Shown: positions 1 through 8,678, counted from the first letter of the stretch. The stretch is 26,221 nt of DNA from Flavobacteriales bacterium UBA6049 (GCA_002429085.1 DIYR01000085.1:1-26221), one strand, 5' to 3'. Notes: generated from the letters alone by a model not told the origin. A program made the numbers and translations.

Positions 1-2
1 TG

Positions 3-10
3 CAAATGTA
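3..10 (-). promoter_or_regulatory. possible leftward -7 promoter element
   Basis: On the minus strand these bases read TACATTTG, a full match to the Bacteroidota -7 consensus TAnnTTTG, and would drive a gene beyond the left edge. Only a weak TTTC lies at the -33 position, 18 bases upstream. The rest of 1-153 shows no recognisable gene, so the call rests on the 8-mer alone. Confidence 0.25.
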
Positions 11-153
11 AACGGTTTTTTTACCTGCGAAAGGGCTTACAGCAAGTTTTTACTGACGGACAGGGGCTAATACGATGTAAAGGGAACGTTAACTACTGAT
101 TACCTAAGCATTAGCACAATCAAAAAAAATGAAGTTTTTTTCGTTCCTTCTAA

Positions 154-837
154 CTATGTAGGCGAGCCAAGGGCTATTGGTAAGATTTTTCCGTTTACTA
201 CTTTACCGTAATTCAAGGCAAAATCAAAAATAAATCTAGCCATTTTACTGGCAGGGATCCCTTCTTTGGCACTAGAAAATGCGTTTCTATACATGTTAGT
301 TTCTACTCCACCTAAGCATAAGGCATTAACAGATATCCCTTTCTCTTTGAATTCTACCGATAAACTTTCGGAGAGAATGCTAATTGCTCCTTTACTAGAA
401 CTGTAAGCAGACAATCCAGAAAACTTATCTGATCCCTGAAACCCGCCCATGCTAGATACATTTACAACATGAGAGCCTTCTTTGAGAAAGCTATTATTGT
501 ACAAACACTTTAAAAGCATGGCTGGGGAAATCACGTTTACTTGAAATGTAAGTTGCCAATCTTCGAACGATAACTCTGAAAAAGGTTTATTTATTAGTGT
601 ACCAGCATTATTAATTACGATATCTATTTGCTCACATCTACCTATTTCATTCAATACTCCTGAAAAATCAGAGGGCATTGATAAGTCTTCTATTATATGT
701 ATGTAGTTTTCCTCCTGAATTTGCGACTGACTTCTTGCTACACCTAATACTGTATGACCAGCGTTTAGAAAATGAATTGCCAATTCTTTTCCAATTCCTT
801 TTGAAGTACCCGTGATTAAAACGGTTTTATTTTTCAT
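154..837 (-). CDS. SDR family NAD(P)-dependent oxidoreductase
   Basis: A classical short-chain dehydrogenase/reductase of 227 residues, cytosolic, substrate unknown. The Rossmann cofactor motif TGTSKGIG is at residues 9-16 and NNAG at 76-79. The active-site set is Asn101, a Ser in NVSS (126-129) and the YxxxK pair Tyr145/Lys149. Arg35 just after the second beta strand suggests NADP(H). The C-terminus is short: the usual NxxG-type end (VVNGKILPIALG) is present but the substrate lid around 180-205 is compact. Its start codon lies only 9 bp from that of the divergent outer-membrane-protein gene. No operon partner is visible downstream inside the window. It could be a 3-oxoacyl-ACP-reductase-like or a sugar-epimerising SDR; the sequence does not decide. 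Confidence 0.85.
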   Translation of the reverse strand: MKNKTVLITGTSKGIGKELAIHFLNAGHTVLGVARSQSQIQEENYIHIIEDLSMPSDFSGVLNEIGRCEQIDIVINNAGTLINKPFSELSFEDWQLTFQVNVISPAMLLKCLYNNSFLKEGSHVVNVSSMGGFQGSDKFSGLSAYSSSKGAISILSESLSVEFKEKGISVNALCLGGVETNMYRNAFSSAKEGIPASKMARFIFDFALNYGKVVNGKILPIALGSPT

Positions 838-846
838 TTTTATACT

Positions 847-1419
847 ATGCTAATTGAACAGACTCAAAAGTACATCGCCACACTACTTCTTTTACTATTG
901 ATTGGAGTGTCGAACGGTTTTGCCCAGTTTGAAGGTGAAGATGATTACGTAAATACACCTCCCCCACGAACTCAGCAAGGCTCAAAAGAAAGTTTTAGTG
1001 ATAAAGTTTTTGTTGGTGGAGGGCTAGGACTTCAATTTGGTGATATCACTAGAGTTGAGTTGAGCCCTATTGTCGGTTATAAGATAACTGAGCGTTTTCA
1101 TTCTGGAGTAGGATTCACTTATACCTATTTTGAAGATTCACGGGTTAATTATTCTACCAATATTGTTGGAGGAAGTGTTTTTAGTAGATTCCTTATTACT
1201 GACAACATATTTGCCCATGCAGAATATGAAGCATTGAATGGACAATGGGAATTCGATCGTGAAGCTTATTTCATCAATAGCATATTCATAGGAGGTGGTT
1301 TCATGCAACGATTTGGCAATTCCTTTGCAGCAATCATGTTATTATATAATATTAACGACTCTGCATTCAACCCTTATACTAACCCTGTGATTAGAATGAA
1401 CTTTGGAATAGGATTTTGA
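847..1419 (+). CDS. predicted outer-membrane beta-barrel protein, function unknown
   Basis: 190 residues. A signal peptide with a leucine-rich core (residues 11-20) probably ends after FAQ at 25-27. An acidic, proline-rich linker follows (about 28-45). From about 52 to the end, alternating glycine- and aromatic-rich strands (for example VGGGLGLQFG and YKITERFHSGVGFTYTYF) and the C-terminal Phe fit a small porin-like or PorT/OmpW-type barrel. I do not recognise a specific family. The gene is divergent from the SDR gene and is followed by a strong terminator at 1444-1473, so it is probably transcribed alone. A sequence at about 815-822 resembling TAnnTTTG lies inside the SDR coding region and could serve as promoter. 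Confidence 0.7.
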   Translation: MLIEQTQKYIATLLLLLLIGVSNGFAQFEGEDDYVNTPPPRTQQGSKESFSDKVFVGGGLGLQFGDITRVELSPIVGYKITERFHSGVGFTYTYFEDSRVNYSTNIVGGSVFSRFLITDNIFAHAEYEALNGQWEFDREAYFINSIFIGGGFMQRFGNSFAAIMLLYNINDSAFNPYTNPVIRMNFGIGF

Positions 1420-1443
1420 AATAGTTTAGATTGTATTAACCAC

Positions 1444-1473
1444 AAAAAAAGGGAAGCAGTAGCTTCCCTTTTT
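1444..1473. terminator. bidirectional intrinsic terminator
   Basis: A perfect 7-bp stem GGGAAGC/GCTTCCC with loop AGTA (1451-1468) is flanked by seven A on the left and five T on the right, so it works on both strands. It lies between the convergent ends of the outer-membrane-protein gene and purL. Confidence 0.85.
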
Positions 1474-1494
1474 ATTTGTATCACTTTCGTAATT

Positions 1495-3732
1495 CTATTT
1501 TTCTGTCAATTTCTTTTCTAAGATAGTCTCGTAAGGAGTTTGGAACTCTGAAGCACTACCCCAATCTTCATCATCTATTAGGATGTCTCCAGAAGTTACG
1601 TAGCCTAGTGCACTACAAGGAACATCTTTTCCTGAAATGTACTCCATGAAATCTTCAAACAATGCCTGAGGTACAGACACTACGACTCTACCTTGAGCTT
1701 CACCAAACAAGAATGCATCTTTACGGAGATCTGCATTGGAGTTCACTCGGAACCCTAGCCCATTAGGCATTGCCGATTCCAGTAATGAAACGAATAGACC
1801 TCCATCAGCACAATCGTGAGCAGAAACGATTAATTCCTTTTTAATCAACTCTGTAACTGTAGATTGAACGTTACTCTCTTCATCCATATCGAAATATGGA
1901 GCTGGAGAAGCTTCAATTTTATGATATCCGGCTAAGTATTCTGAAGAGGCAATATCATTTTGAGATTCTCCAATTAAGAAAATATGATCTGATTCACGTT
2001 TGAAATCAAGTGTCATTCTATACTTTTTATCCATTACCCCAATCATACCAATTGTTGGCGTTGGGAATACTGGAGTCTCTTCAGTTTCTGTAACAGTCTG
2101 GTTATAGAATGAAACGTTTCCACCAGTAACAGGAGTCTTGAAGTGTTCACATGCTGCACTCATTCCTTTTATCGACATAACAAACTGCCAGTACGATTCT
2201 GGATTATATGGGTTTCCAAAATTCAAGCAATTTGTAATCGCTGATGGCTCACCACCAGAGACAACAATATTACGTGCTGCTTCCGCAACAGCAATTGAAG
2301 CTCCTTTGAATGGATCTGCTTGAACATATCGAGAATTACAATCAACAGACATCGCTAGGGCTTTATCCGTTCCTTTGATATTTACAATACCTGCATCTGA
2401 AGGAGCATTCGTTACCATGGTTCTTGTACCAACCATACTATCGTACTGCTCCGCCACCCATGACTTGGAAGCAATGTTTGGTTGATTAACCAACCACATA
2501 GCCACCTCTTTCAAATCTTCTGGCTGCTTAACATCATCAATATTGAATTGCTGATACTCTTTGTAATATGCTGGTTCTGTATATTCTCTGTGATAAACAG
2601 GTGCACCACCACCAAGTACCAGCGACTCTGCTGGTGCTTCTACTACTAATTCACCATTCTTGTAGAATCTAAGGTTTGGTCCCTCAGTAACTTCTCCAAT
2701 CTTAACGGCATTCAAATCCCATTTTTCAAAAATGGCTTCTACCTCGGCTTCATTACCTTTTTCAATAACTGCCAACATTCTTTCTTGAGACTCTGACAGT
2801 AAAATTTCGAATGCAGACATTCCTTCCTGACGAGTTGGAACTTTATCTAAATCGATATCCATTCCCACCTCTCCATCAGCACTCATTTCTGATGTAGAAC
2901 AAATTATACCAGCAGCACCCATATCTTGCATTCCAACTACTGCATTTGTTTGAGCCAACTCTAATGTAGCTTCTAACAATAATTTTTCTTGGAATGGATC
3001 TCCTACTTGTACTGATGGTAAATCATCTGCAGATTCTTCAGTAATATCTCGAGAAGCAAACGATGCTCCATGAATTCCATCTTTACCAGTTGATGATCCT
3101 ACAATATATACTGGATTACCTACACCATGAGCCGTTGCAGAAAGCGTTTCACCTACTTTCACTATTCCAGCTGAGAATGCATTTACCAATGGATTTGTGT
3201 TATAGCTCTTATCAAAGAACACTTCTCCTCCAACAACAGGAACGCCAAATGCGTTTCCGTAGTTACCAATTCCTTTTACTACACCTTTTACCAACCATTT
3301 TGTTCGATCTGAATCAATATCTCCAAATCTTAATGAGTTAAGTTGTGCAATTGGACGAGCTCCCATTGTAAAGATATCACGATTGATACCTCCAACACCT
3401 GTTGCTGCACCTTGATATGGTTCAATAGCTGAAGGGTGATTGTGTGATTCGATTTTAAAACAGCAAGCTAATCCATCTCCAATATCAACCAAACCAGCGT
3501 TCTCTTCACCAGCTTTGGTTAACAAGTGAGGACCATCTTTTGGTAATGTCTTCAACCACACGATTGAATTCTTGTATGAGCAGTGCTCAGACCACATTCC
3601 TGAATATACAGCCACTTCACAGAAGTTAGGCTCTCTTCCTAGAATTTCTTTGATTTTGTTATACTCTTCTTCTAAGAGTCCAAGTTCTTTCGCGTGATCC
3701 AGTGTTCCCTTCTGGGTATCTACGTTCATCAT
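1495..3732 (-). CDS. purL: phosphoribosylformylglycinamidine synthase subunit PurL (small form)
   Basis: Catalyses the ATP-dependent conversion of FGAR to FGAM, the fourth step of purine synthesis. At 745 residues it is the small PurL, which works as a complex with PurS and the glutaminase PurQ; neither is in the window. Visible landmarks are WSEHCSYKNS at 47-56 with the likely catalytic His50, and the nucleotide-site block ESHNHPSAIEPYQGAATGVGG at about 95-115. The two AIRS-type halves run from about 80 to 370 and from 430 to 730, including GGNVSFYNQ and the C-terminal HDCADGGL. The length equals that of the Bacillus-type enzyme. The start is the first of two adjacent ATG codons. A -7/-33 promoter pair lies just upstream at 3752-3784, giving a very short leader. 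Confidence 0.97.
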   Translation of the reverse strand: MMNVDTQKGTLDHAKELGLLEEEYNKIKEILGREPNFCEVAVYSGMWSEHCSYKNSIVWLKTLPKDGPHLLTKAGEENAGLVDIGDGLACCFKIESHNHPSAIEPYQGAATGVGGINRDIFTMGARPIAQLNSLRFGDIDSDRTKWLVKGVVKGIGNYGNAFGVPVVGGEVFFDKSYNTNPLVNAFSAGIVKVGETLSATAHGVGNPVYIVGSSTGKDGIHGASFASRDITEESADDLPSVQVGDPFQEKLLLEATLELAQTNAVVGMQDMGAAGIICSTSEMSADGEVGMDIDLDKVPTRQEGMSAFEILLSESQERMLAVIEKGNEAEVEAIFEKWDLNAVKIGEVTEGPNLRFYKNGELVVEAPAESLVLGGGAPVYHREYTEPAYYKEYQQFNIDDVKQPEDLKEVAMWLVNQPNIASKSWVAEQYDSMVGTRTMVTNAPSDAGIVNIKGTDKALAMSVDCNSRYVQADPFKGASIAVAEAARNIVVSGGEPSAITNCLNFGNPYNPESYWQFVMSIKGMSAACEHFKTPVTGGNVSFYNQTVTETEETPVFPTPTIGMIGVMDKKYRMTLDFKRESDHIFLIGESQNDIASSEYLAGYHKIEASPAPYFDMDEESNVQSTVTELIKKELIVSAHDCADGGLFVSLLESAMPNGLGFRVNSNADLRKDAFLFGEAQGRVVVSVPQALFEDFMEYISGKDVPCSALGYVTSGDILIDDEDWGSASEFQTPYETILEKKLTEK

Positions 3733-3751
3733 GTGTCTTGCTTTGAAGGCG

Positions 3752-3784
3752 CAAAAATAGTTGAAACTATGGGTAGAGAATCAA
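3752..3784 (-). promoter_or_regulatory. putative purL promoter
   Basis: On the minus strand the -7 element TATTTTTG (3752-3759) matches TAnnTTTG fully, with TTG (3782-3784) 22 bases upstream. The predicted start of transcription is near 3745, about 13-18 bases before the purL start codon. No hairpin or G-box-like purine riboswitch fits in so short a leader. Confidence 0.5.
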
Positions 3785-3851
3785 TCATGAATTAAGTTAT
3801 TCACCAATGAAATAAACAAGAACTTATTTTTACCCGATAAATCTAGACTTT

Positions 3852-4607
3852 ATGACAGCTTGCGTTACTGGTGCAACATCGGGAATTGGTTTAGCAATTG
3901 CTCGAAAATTCGCTCAACAAGGATATGATCTCATCATCACGGGAAGAAGAAAAGACCGACTAGATAGTTTAAAACAGGAGTTAGAATCAACTCATAGAAT
4001 ATCTATTCACACTTTAGTGTTTGATGTGCGTAATTCTAACGACACATTTGATGCTTTTTCTTCTTTACCCGATTCATTCCAACAAATAGACATCCTAATT
4101 AATAATGCAGGGTTAGCTGCTGGGCTTAACCCTATTCAATCTGGAAATTTAGAGGATTGGGAACAAATGATTGATACCAATATTAAGGGGCTATTGTATG
4201 TAACAAAGGCTGTTCTACCTAATATGGTTAACAGAAATGCTGGACATATTATAAATATAGGCAGTACAGCAGGCAAGGAAACTTACCCAGGTGGAAATGT
4301 ATACAGTGCAAGTAAACATGGAGTAGATGCACTTTCTAGAAGCATGAGAATTGATTTATTACCTCATCATATTAAGGTTACAAACATTGCACCTGGATTG
4401 GTTGAAACAGAGTTCTCTTTAGTTAGATTTAAATGGGACGAAGAAAAAGCTAAAAACGTGTATGCAGGATTTGATCCGTTAACTGGTGAAGATATTGCTG
4501 ATTGTGTATGGTTTGCTGCATCAAGGCCTGCACACGTTAACATTGGTGATATGTTAATTCTACCTTCTGCACAGGCGAACTCCACCACAGTAAACAGAAA
4601 ACCATGA
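3852..4607 (+). CDS. ydfG: YdfG-like NADP-dependent 3-hydroxy acid / serine dehydrogenase (SDR)
   Basis: 251-residue SDR closely resembling E. coli YdfG, which oxidises L-allo-threonine and serine and reduces malonic semialdehyde and 3-hydroxy acids with NADP(H). Landmarks are TGATSGIG at 6-13, TGRR at 30-33 (two Arg for the NADP phosphate), DV at 58-59, NNAG at 84-87, Asn110, Ser138, Tyr151 and Lys155; the Ser-Tyr spacing of 13 is typical. The family-specific stretches EDWEQMIDTN, HIINIGSTAG and PGLVETEFSLVRFK are all present, as is PAHVNI near the C-terminus. It is the first gene of a run in which its stop overlaps the next start by 4 bp (ATGA). The precise substrate is inferred from the family. 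Confidence 0.9.
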   Translation: MTACVTGATSGIGLAIARKFAQQGYDLIITGRRKDRLDSLKQELESTHRISIHTLVFDVRNSNDTFDAFSSLPDSFQQIDILINNAGLAAGLNPIQSGNLEDWEQMIDTNIKGLLYVTKAVLPNMVNRNAGHIINIGSTAGKETYPGGNVYSASKHGVDALSRSMRIDLLPHHIKVTNIAPGLVETEFSLVRFKWDEEKAKNVYAGFDPLTGEDIADCVWFAASRPAHVNIGDMLILPSAQANSTTVNRKP

Positions 4608-6244
4608 GAAACTTATTGTTATCCCTCGGTCTTATTTCATTTTTAAGTGCTTGTTCTGGATTACGTAAAGAACAAGTAGATTTAATAGTACACAATGCTA
4701 CTATTTATACAGTAAATGAAACGTTTGAGCAAAAAGAAGCAATTGCCATATCTAACGATACTATTGTGGCCATTGGTGCAGAACATGAAATTCTAAACCG
4801 ATTTCAGTCTAAACGGATAATTGATGCTCGTCAGCAATTTGTATATCCAGGGTTCATTGATGCACATTGTCATTTTACTGGCTATGCTGAAGGATTGTTG
4901 CGATTAAACTTGATTGGAACGAAATCTTGGGAAGAATGTATTGAGCGATTGAAAGAGTATCAATCAATTCACCCGGATATGCAATGGCTTGTTGGAAGAG
5001 GGTGGGATCAAAACGATTGGAAAGAAGCCGTATTTCCAGATAGAGCTATACTAGACAAATTGTTTCCCAACACTCCAGTACTATTAAGAAGAATTGATGG
5101 ACACGCTGCTATAGCCAATGGGGCCGCGTTAAAGGCCGCTGGAATAAACATAAATTCATCGATTGAAGGTGGTGCATTCATTGTTGAAAACGGGCAATTA
5201 ACAGGAGTCTTGATAGATCGTGCTGTTGATATAGTGGTAGACAAAATTCCACCTCATACAGCAACACAAAAGAAAGCTGCATTGCAGCAAGCAGAATCGA
5301 ATTGCTTTGAAGCTGGAATTACTTCGTTGGTTGATGCAGGATTGAAACGACCAGCTATCGAATTCTTAGACACTTTATACGATCACAATGAATTGAGCAT
5401 TCGCCAATACATCATGCTTGCTGATGATCAATCTACACTTGAGTACTATTTACCAAATGGTATTATCAAAAAGCCTTTTTTGCACATAAGGTCTGTAAAA
5501 ACATATGTTGATGGAGCTCTTGGATCTAGGGGCGCAGCATTATTGGAACCATATAGTGATTCTCCAAATGAGTCTGGTTTTTTCCTATATGCATTATCTC
5601 ACTTTGATTCGCTAGCAAAGACAGTTCATGAAGCTGGGTTTCAATTAAACGCACATTGCATTGGTGATTCTGCGAATCGATATGCATTAAATTTATTTGG
5701 TAAAGTCTTGGGTGGAACTAATGATGATCGATGGAGGATTGAGCATGCGCAAGTTGTTCACCCAGATGATGTGTCAAAATATAGGGCGTTCAATATTATA
5801 CCATCAGTACAACCAACACATGCTACGTCTGATATGTATTGGGCTGAAGAGCGATTGGGTTCCGAACGGATTCATTCTGCTTATGCTTTTAAAACGTTGA
5901 AAGACCAAAATGGAATGATACCGTTAGGAACTGATTTTCCTGTAGAAGCTATCAATCCTCTCAAAACATTTTATGCGAGTGTTTTTAGGATGGATGATCA
6001 GCTCTATCCAACTGGCGGCTTTTTACCAAAACAACAACTTTCGAGAGAATCTACGTTAAAAGGTATGACAATATGGGCAGCCATTTCTCAATTCGAAGAA
6101 GAAGAAAAAGGAAGCTTGGAAGTTGGAAAACTCGGTGATTTGGTCATACTAAATCGTGACCTTATGAAAGTTAGTGCAGAAGATTTCCATCAAGTAGAAG
6201 TAATGACAACTGTTGTTGGAGATAGTGTAGTATATGAAAAGTAA
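4604..6244 (+). CDS. amidohydrolase family lipoprotein (YtcJ-like metal-dependent hydrolase)
   Basis: 546 residues. A lipoprotein signal peptide ends at Cys17 (lipobox FLSAC), so the enzyme is probably anchored on the periplasmic side of a membrane. The mature part is a YtcJ-type amidohydrolase: a small beta-sandwich (about 25-80 and 505-545) encloses a TIM barrel with metal motif HxH at 88-90, a candidate carboxylated Lys299 in SVKTYVDGALGSRG, His351 (NAHCIGD), His381 (IEHAQ) and Asp444 (GTDFP). The full metal set is intact, so it should be active; the substrate is unknown, and relatives act on amides, formamides or cyclic imides. It overlaps the preceding SDR gene by 4 bp and the following CAP gene by 11 bp, which suggests translational coupling. 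Confidence 0.9.
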   Translation: MRNLLLSLGLISFLSACSGLRKEQVDLIVHNATIYTVNETFEQKEAIAISNDTIVAIGAEHEILNRFQSKRIIDARQQFVYPGFIDAHCHFTGYAEGLLRLNLIGTKSWEECIERLKEYQSIHPDMQWLVGRGWDQNDWKEAVFPDRAILDKLFPNTPVLLRRIDGHAAIANGAALKAAGININSSIEGGAFIVENGQLTGVLIDRAVDIVVDKIPPHTATQKKAALQQAESNCFEAGITSLVDAGLKRPAIEFLDTLYDHNELSIRQYIMLADDQSTLEYYLPNGIIKKPFLHIRSVKTYVDGALGSRGAALLEPYSDSPNESGFFLYALSHFDSLAKTVHEAGFQLNAHCIGDSANRYALNLFGKVLGGTNDDRWRIEHAQVVHPDDVSKYRAFNIIPSVQPTHATSDMYWAEERLGSERIHSAYAFKTLKDQNGMIPLGTDFPVEAINPLKTFYASVFRMDDQLYPTGGFLPKQQLSRESTLKGMTIWAAISQFEEEEKGSLEVGKLGDLVILNRDLMKVSAEDFHQVEVMTTVVGDSVVYEK

Positions 6245-6878
6245 GCATCATGTTTTAGTTGTATTTGGATTAGTGATTTCTCAATTAGTCTGCGCTCAAG
6301 ACATTTCTTGGAAGAATTGGGGTGTAGAAACTATGAGTAAAGTAGAAGAAAGTACGAACTATTCTAGTTACACTGAAGAAGAAAAACAGGTAGTCTTTTA
6401 TATTAATTTACTCCGTAGCAACCCTGAGCAATTCAAAACTGATATTCTTGTTCCCTTTGTTGAATTAAACAATATCCAAAAAGAAAAGGCCTATAAATCT
6501 CTGTTAAGAGAATTGGATAAGACACCTAGCCTTCCTTTATTAAAACCACATGATGAACTGTATGAGTCTGCTATCCTTCATGCGAAGGATATGGGCAAGA
6601 GTGGCAAAACTGGACACAAATCATCACGAGGAAAGTCATTTGAAAAGCGAATGCAACCTCTTATGAATACTTTTACTGGTGTTGGAGAAAATTGTCACTA
6701 TGGTACAGATGATGCTTTGTTTATCGTAATAGATTTGCTCATAGACAAGGGGATTCCAGGATACGGACACCGCAAAAACTTGCTACAACCAGATTTTGAG
6801 TTTGTAGGAATTAGCATCCAACCACATAAAAAGTATGGTGTGAATTGCGTTCAAGAATTTGCCGGATCCCTTCAGTAG
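6234..6878 (+). CDS. secreted CAP-domain (SCP/PR-1-like) protein
   Basis: 214 residues with a signal peptide (hydrophobic 7-20, cleavage after CAQ at 20-22). A CAP fold fills about 48-212. It opens with EEEKQVVFYINLLRSNPEQF, and has the conserved TGH (His128), GENCHYG (Glu152, His155) and GHRKNLL (His179), followed by VGISI. These His and Glu residues form the CAP cavity that binds a divalent metal in many members. Bacterial CAP proteins bind lipids, carbohydrates or other proteins, and a few are proteases; the role here is unknown. The start overlaps the amidohydrolase gene by 11 bp, and the methyltransferase gene begins 5 bp after its stop, so it belongs to the 3852-7702 run. Confidence 0.88.
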   Translation: MKSKHHVLVVFGLVISQLVCAQDISWKNWGVETMSKVEESTNYSSYTEEEKQVVFYINLLRSNPEQFKTDILVPFVELNNIQKEKAYKSLLRELDKTPSLPLLKPHDELYESAILHAKDMGKSGKTGHKSSRGKSFEKRMQPLMNTFTGVGENCHYGTDDALFIVIDLLIDKGIPGYGHRKNLLQPDFEFVGISIQPHKKYGVNCVQEFAGSLQ

Positions 6879-6883
6879 AAAAC

Positions 6884-7702
6884 ATGAAAGATCAACTAAA
6901 ATCTATACTTCCACTTTCTGTTAAACGATGGTTGTTTAATAGGGCTATTACAAAACAGCAAGAAGAATGGAAGGCTTTTGCTGCCCTAAATCCTGGAGAT
7001 ACATACCACTGTAATTTTTGCGGGCATACTTCTGGTGCTTTCTTAACAGATGGGGAAAAACATGAAGTACTTGAAAAGTATCAAATTTTAAGTGGCGGCC
7101 TACGTAAGAATAGCAGATGCCCTAATTGTGGTTCTAAAGACCGAGATAGATTGATTCGCTTCTTTATTGAACGTAAGACTAATCTTACTACTTCTTCGCT
7201 TTCATTGCTGCACTTTGCTCCAGAGCCATCTTTGAAGAGCTGGTTCAAAACACTTCCGTTCAAACAATACATCAACGTTGATTTGAATCCTTTGGCCGCT
7301 GATGAAGTAATGGATATTACAAAGATTACTTTACCAGACGATTCTCAAGATGTTATTATCTGCAATCACGTATTAGAGCACATTCCTGATGATGCACTTG
7401 CTATGCGAGAATTGCATCGTGTATTAAAACCAAATGGATGGGCAATTCTACAAGTTCCAATCTCACTTACGCTGAAAGATACTTATGAGAATTGGGACAT
7501 CACCTCTCCTAGTGACAAAGAAATTCACTTCGGTCAATGCGATCATGTTCGCATTTATGGTCAAGATTATATTAGCCGATTGCAAAAAGAGGGCTTCCAA
7601 GTTGAACAAATCGATCCTGCTGCTTTCTTATCGCAAGAAGAGATTGAGGCTTACGGACTTCTTCCAGAAGAAGTTATCTATTACTGTAAGAAGTTAAGTT
7701 AA
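6884..7702 (+). CDS. class I SAM-dependent methyltransferase with N-terminal zinc ribbon
   Basis: 272 residues from the ATG at 6884, chosen over an in-frame TTG at 6845 because that one would run 34 bp into the CAP gene and add a non-conserved 13-residue extension. A zinc-ribbon-like module has CNFC at 43-46 and CPNC at 79-82. A Methyltransf_11-like Rossmann domain follows: motif I is the variant LLHFAPEPSL (108-117), the acidic post-I strand YINVDLNP is at 129-136, then D144, and the family signature NHVLEHIPDD at 161-170. The end VIYYCKK resembles glycan- or small-molecule-modifying methyltransferases of Bacteroidota. No signal peptide, so cytosolic, unlike the two genes before it. Its last 29 bp overlap the convergent flavin oxidoreductase gene. 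The acceptor is unknown. Confidence 0.85.
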   Translation: MKDQLKSILPLSVKRWLFNRAITKQQEEWKAFAALNPGDTYHCNFCGHTSGAFLTDGEKHEVLEKYQILSGGLRKNSRCPNCGSKDRDRLIRFFIERKTNLTTSSLSLLHFAPEPSLKSWFKTLPFKQYINVDLNPLAADEVMDITKITLPDDSQDVIICNHVLEHIPDDALAMRELHRVLKPNGWAILQVPISLTLKDTYENWDITSPSDKEIHFGQCDHVRIYGQDYISRLQKEGFQVEQIDPAAFLSQEEIEAYGLLPEEVIYYCKKLS

Positions 7703-8678
7703 CCAAAGCTTCATCAGTTTCAGACTTGAAATCAGCTACTATATCAGCTACTGATTTAACTCCATCAATTAACTCTACACTTTGCCCTGCACACCACAAA
7801 GTTTTGTAATTGGCGGGCATAACAGAGCTTTCTAATTTCTTCATTCCTAAATATTGAACCCACATTTTGAAATACTTCTTCGTGGTTTTATTCTTAGATA
7901 AGAATCGTTCAACAGCATTTTGACGATACCCTATCTTTTTTGCGTATGGTGTATTAATTATTGTACAAGGTGTTCCTGATATCTTGGTTGTCATTACAAT
8001 GTCATCCATTTTGGCATCTACCACAGCATCTTTATACGCCTGGTTTACACCAGCCTCTTGACTAGCAATAAATCTAGTTCCTACAGAGGCACCTGTTGCA
8101 CCCAACGCAAGAACTGATGCTAGCCCAGCACCTGAAGCAATTCCACCTGCAGCAATTACTGGCTTATCTGGAAAATGACTTTTTAACGTAGGTACTAATA
8201 CTTGCAAAGCATTTGGCCCTGCATGTCCTCCTGCTCCTGCCCCTACTGCTATAAATCCATCACATCCTAAATCATATACTTTTTGTGCATGTTCAATGTT
8301 GGTGACATCACAAAACACTTTTGCTCCGTAAGAGTGTGCTTTCTCTATCACCTCTTTTGGATTACCCAAAGATGTAATGTAAAAAGGCACTTCTTGCTTT
8401 ACACACAAGTCTAGATGCTTCTTATAGTATGGATTACTTTTTTGAACAATGAGGTTCACTCCATAGCTCCCAGAAGACTTCCCCTCTTTGGCTTTATTTT
8501 TTAACGCTTCTAAAACGCTTTCCAGCTCACCTTCTTCTCTGAAGTTTAAAGTAGGGAACGTTCCTATAATTCCGTTGTCCATGGCGGCTTCTACCATTTT
8601 TTGATTTGACACAAGAAACATAGGAGCCATGATGATTGGAAAATCAATTCCAACTAAAGAAGAAAAAGCTGTTTTCAT
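7674..8678 (-). CDS. NAD(P)H-dependent flavin oxidoreductase (nitronate monooxygenase / FabK-like)
   Basis: 334 residues, FMN-binding TIM barrel of the nitronate monooxygenase / enoyl-ACP reductase II family. Landmarks are the start FPIIMAPMFLVSN (13-25), the active-site loop AGAGGHAG with candidate catalytic His152, the phosphate-binding AAGGIASG (176-183) and GTRF (200-203). The family cannot be split reliably by eye: it could oxidise nitronates such as propionate 3-nitronate, or reduce enoyl thioesters as FabK does. The divergent neighbour is a long-chain acyl-CoA synthetase, which mildly favours a lipid link. The last nine or so codons lie inside the convergent methyltransferase gene. A TAAATTTG -7 element is 36 bp upstream. 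Confidence 0.88.
   Translation of the reverse strand: MKTAFSSLVGIDFPIIMAPMFLVSNQKMVEAAMDNGIIGTFPTLNFREEGELESVLEALKNKAKEGKSSGSYGVNLIVQKSNPYYKKHLDLCVKQEVPFYITSLGNPKEVIEKAHSYGAKVFCDVTNIEHAQKVYDLGCDGFIAVGAGAGGHAGPNALQVLVPTLKSHFPDKPVIAAGGIASGAGLASVLALGATGASVGTRFIASQEAGVNQAYKDAVVDAKMDDIVMTTKISGTPCTIINTPYAKKIGYRQNAVERFLSKNKTTKKYFKMWVQYLGMKKLESSVMPANYKTLWCAGQSVELIDGVKSVADIVADFKSETDEALVNLTSYSNR

Noticed and set aside
1..99. Open frame from the left edge to a TGA
   Set aside because: 33 codons with no recognisable motif; too short and unusual in composition (Cys/Lys/Arg-rich) to call a gene end.
122..141. A7/T7 hairpin after the SDR gene
   Set aside because: The stem contains only A-T pairs around ATGAAG and would be too weak for a terminator; more likely a chance result of AT-rich sequence.
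2138..3341. Two plus-strand open frames inside purL
   Set aside because: Antisense shadows of a highly conserved gene, with no family features of their own.
6845..6883. TTG start extending the methyltransferase
   Set aside because: It would overlap the CAP gene by 34 bp and add 13 residues with no match to the family; the ATG at 6884 follows the stop by 5 bp.
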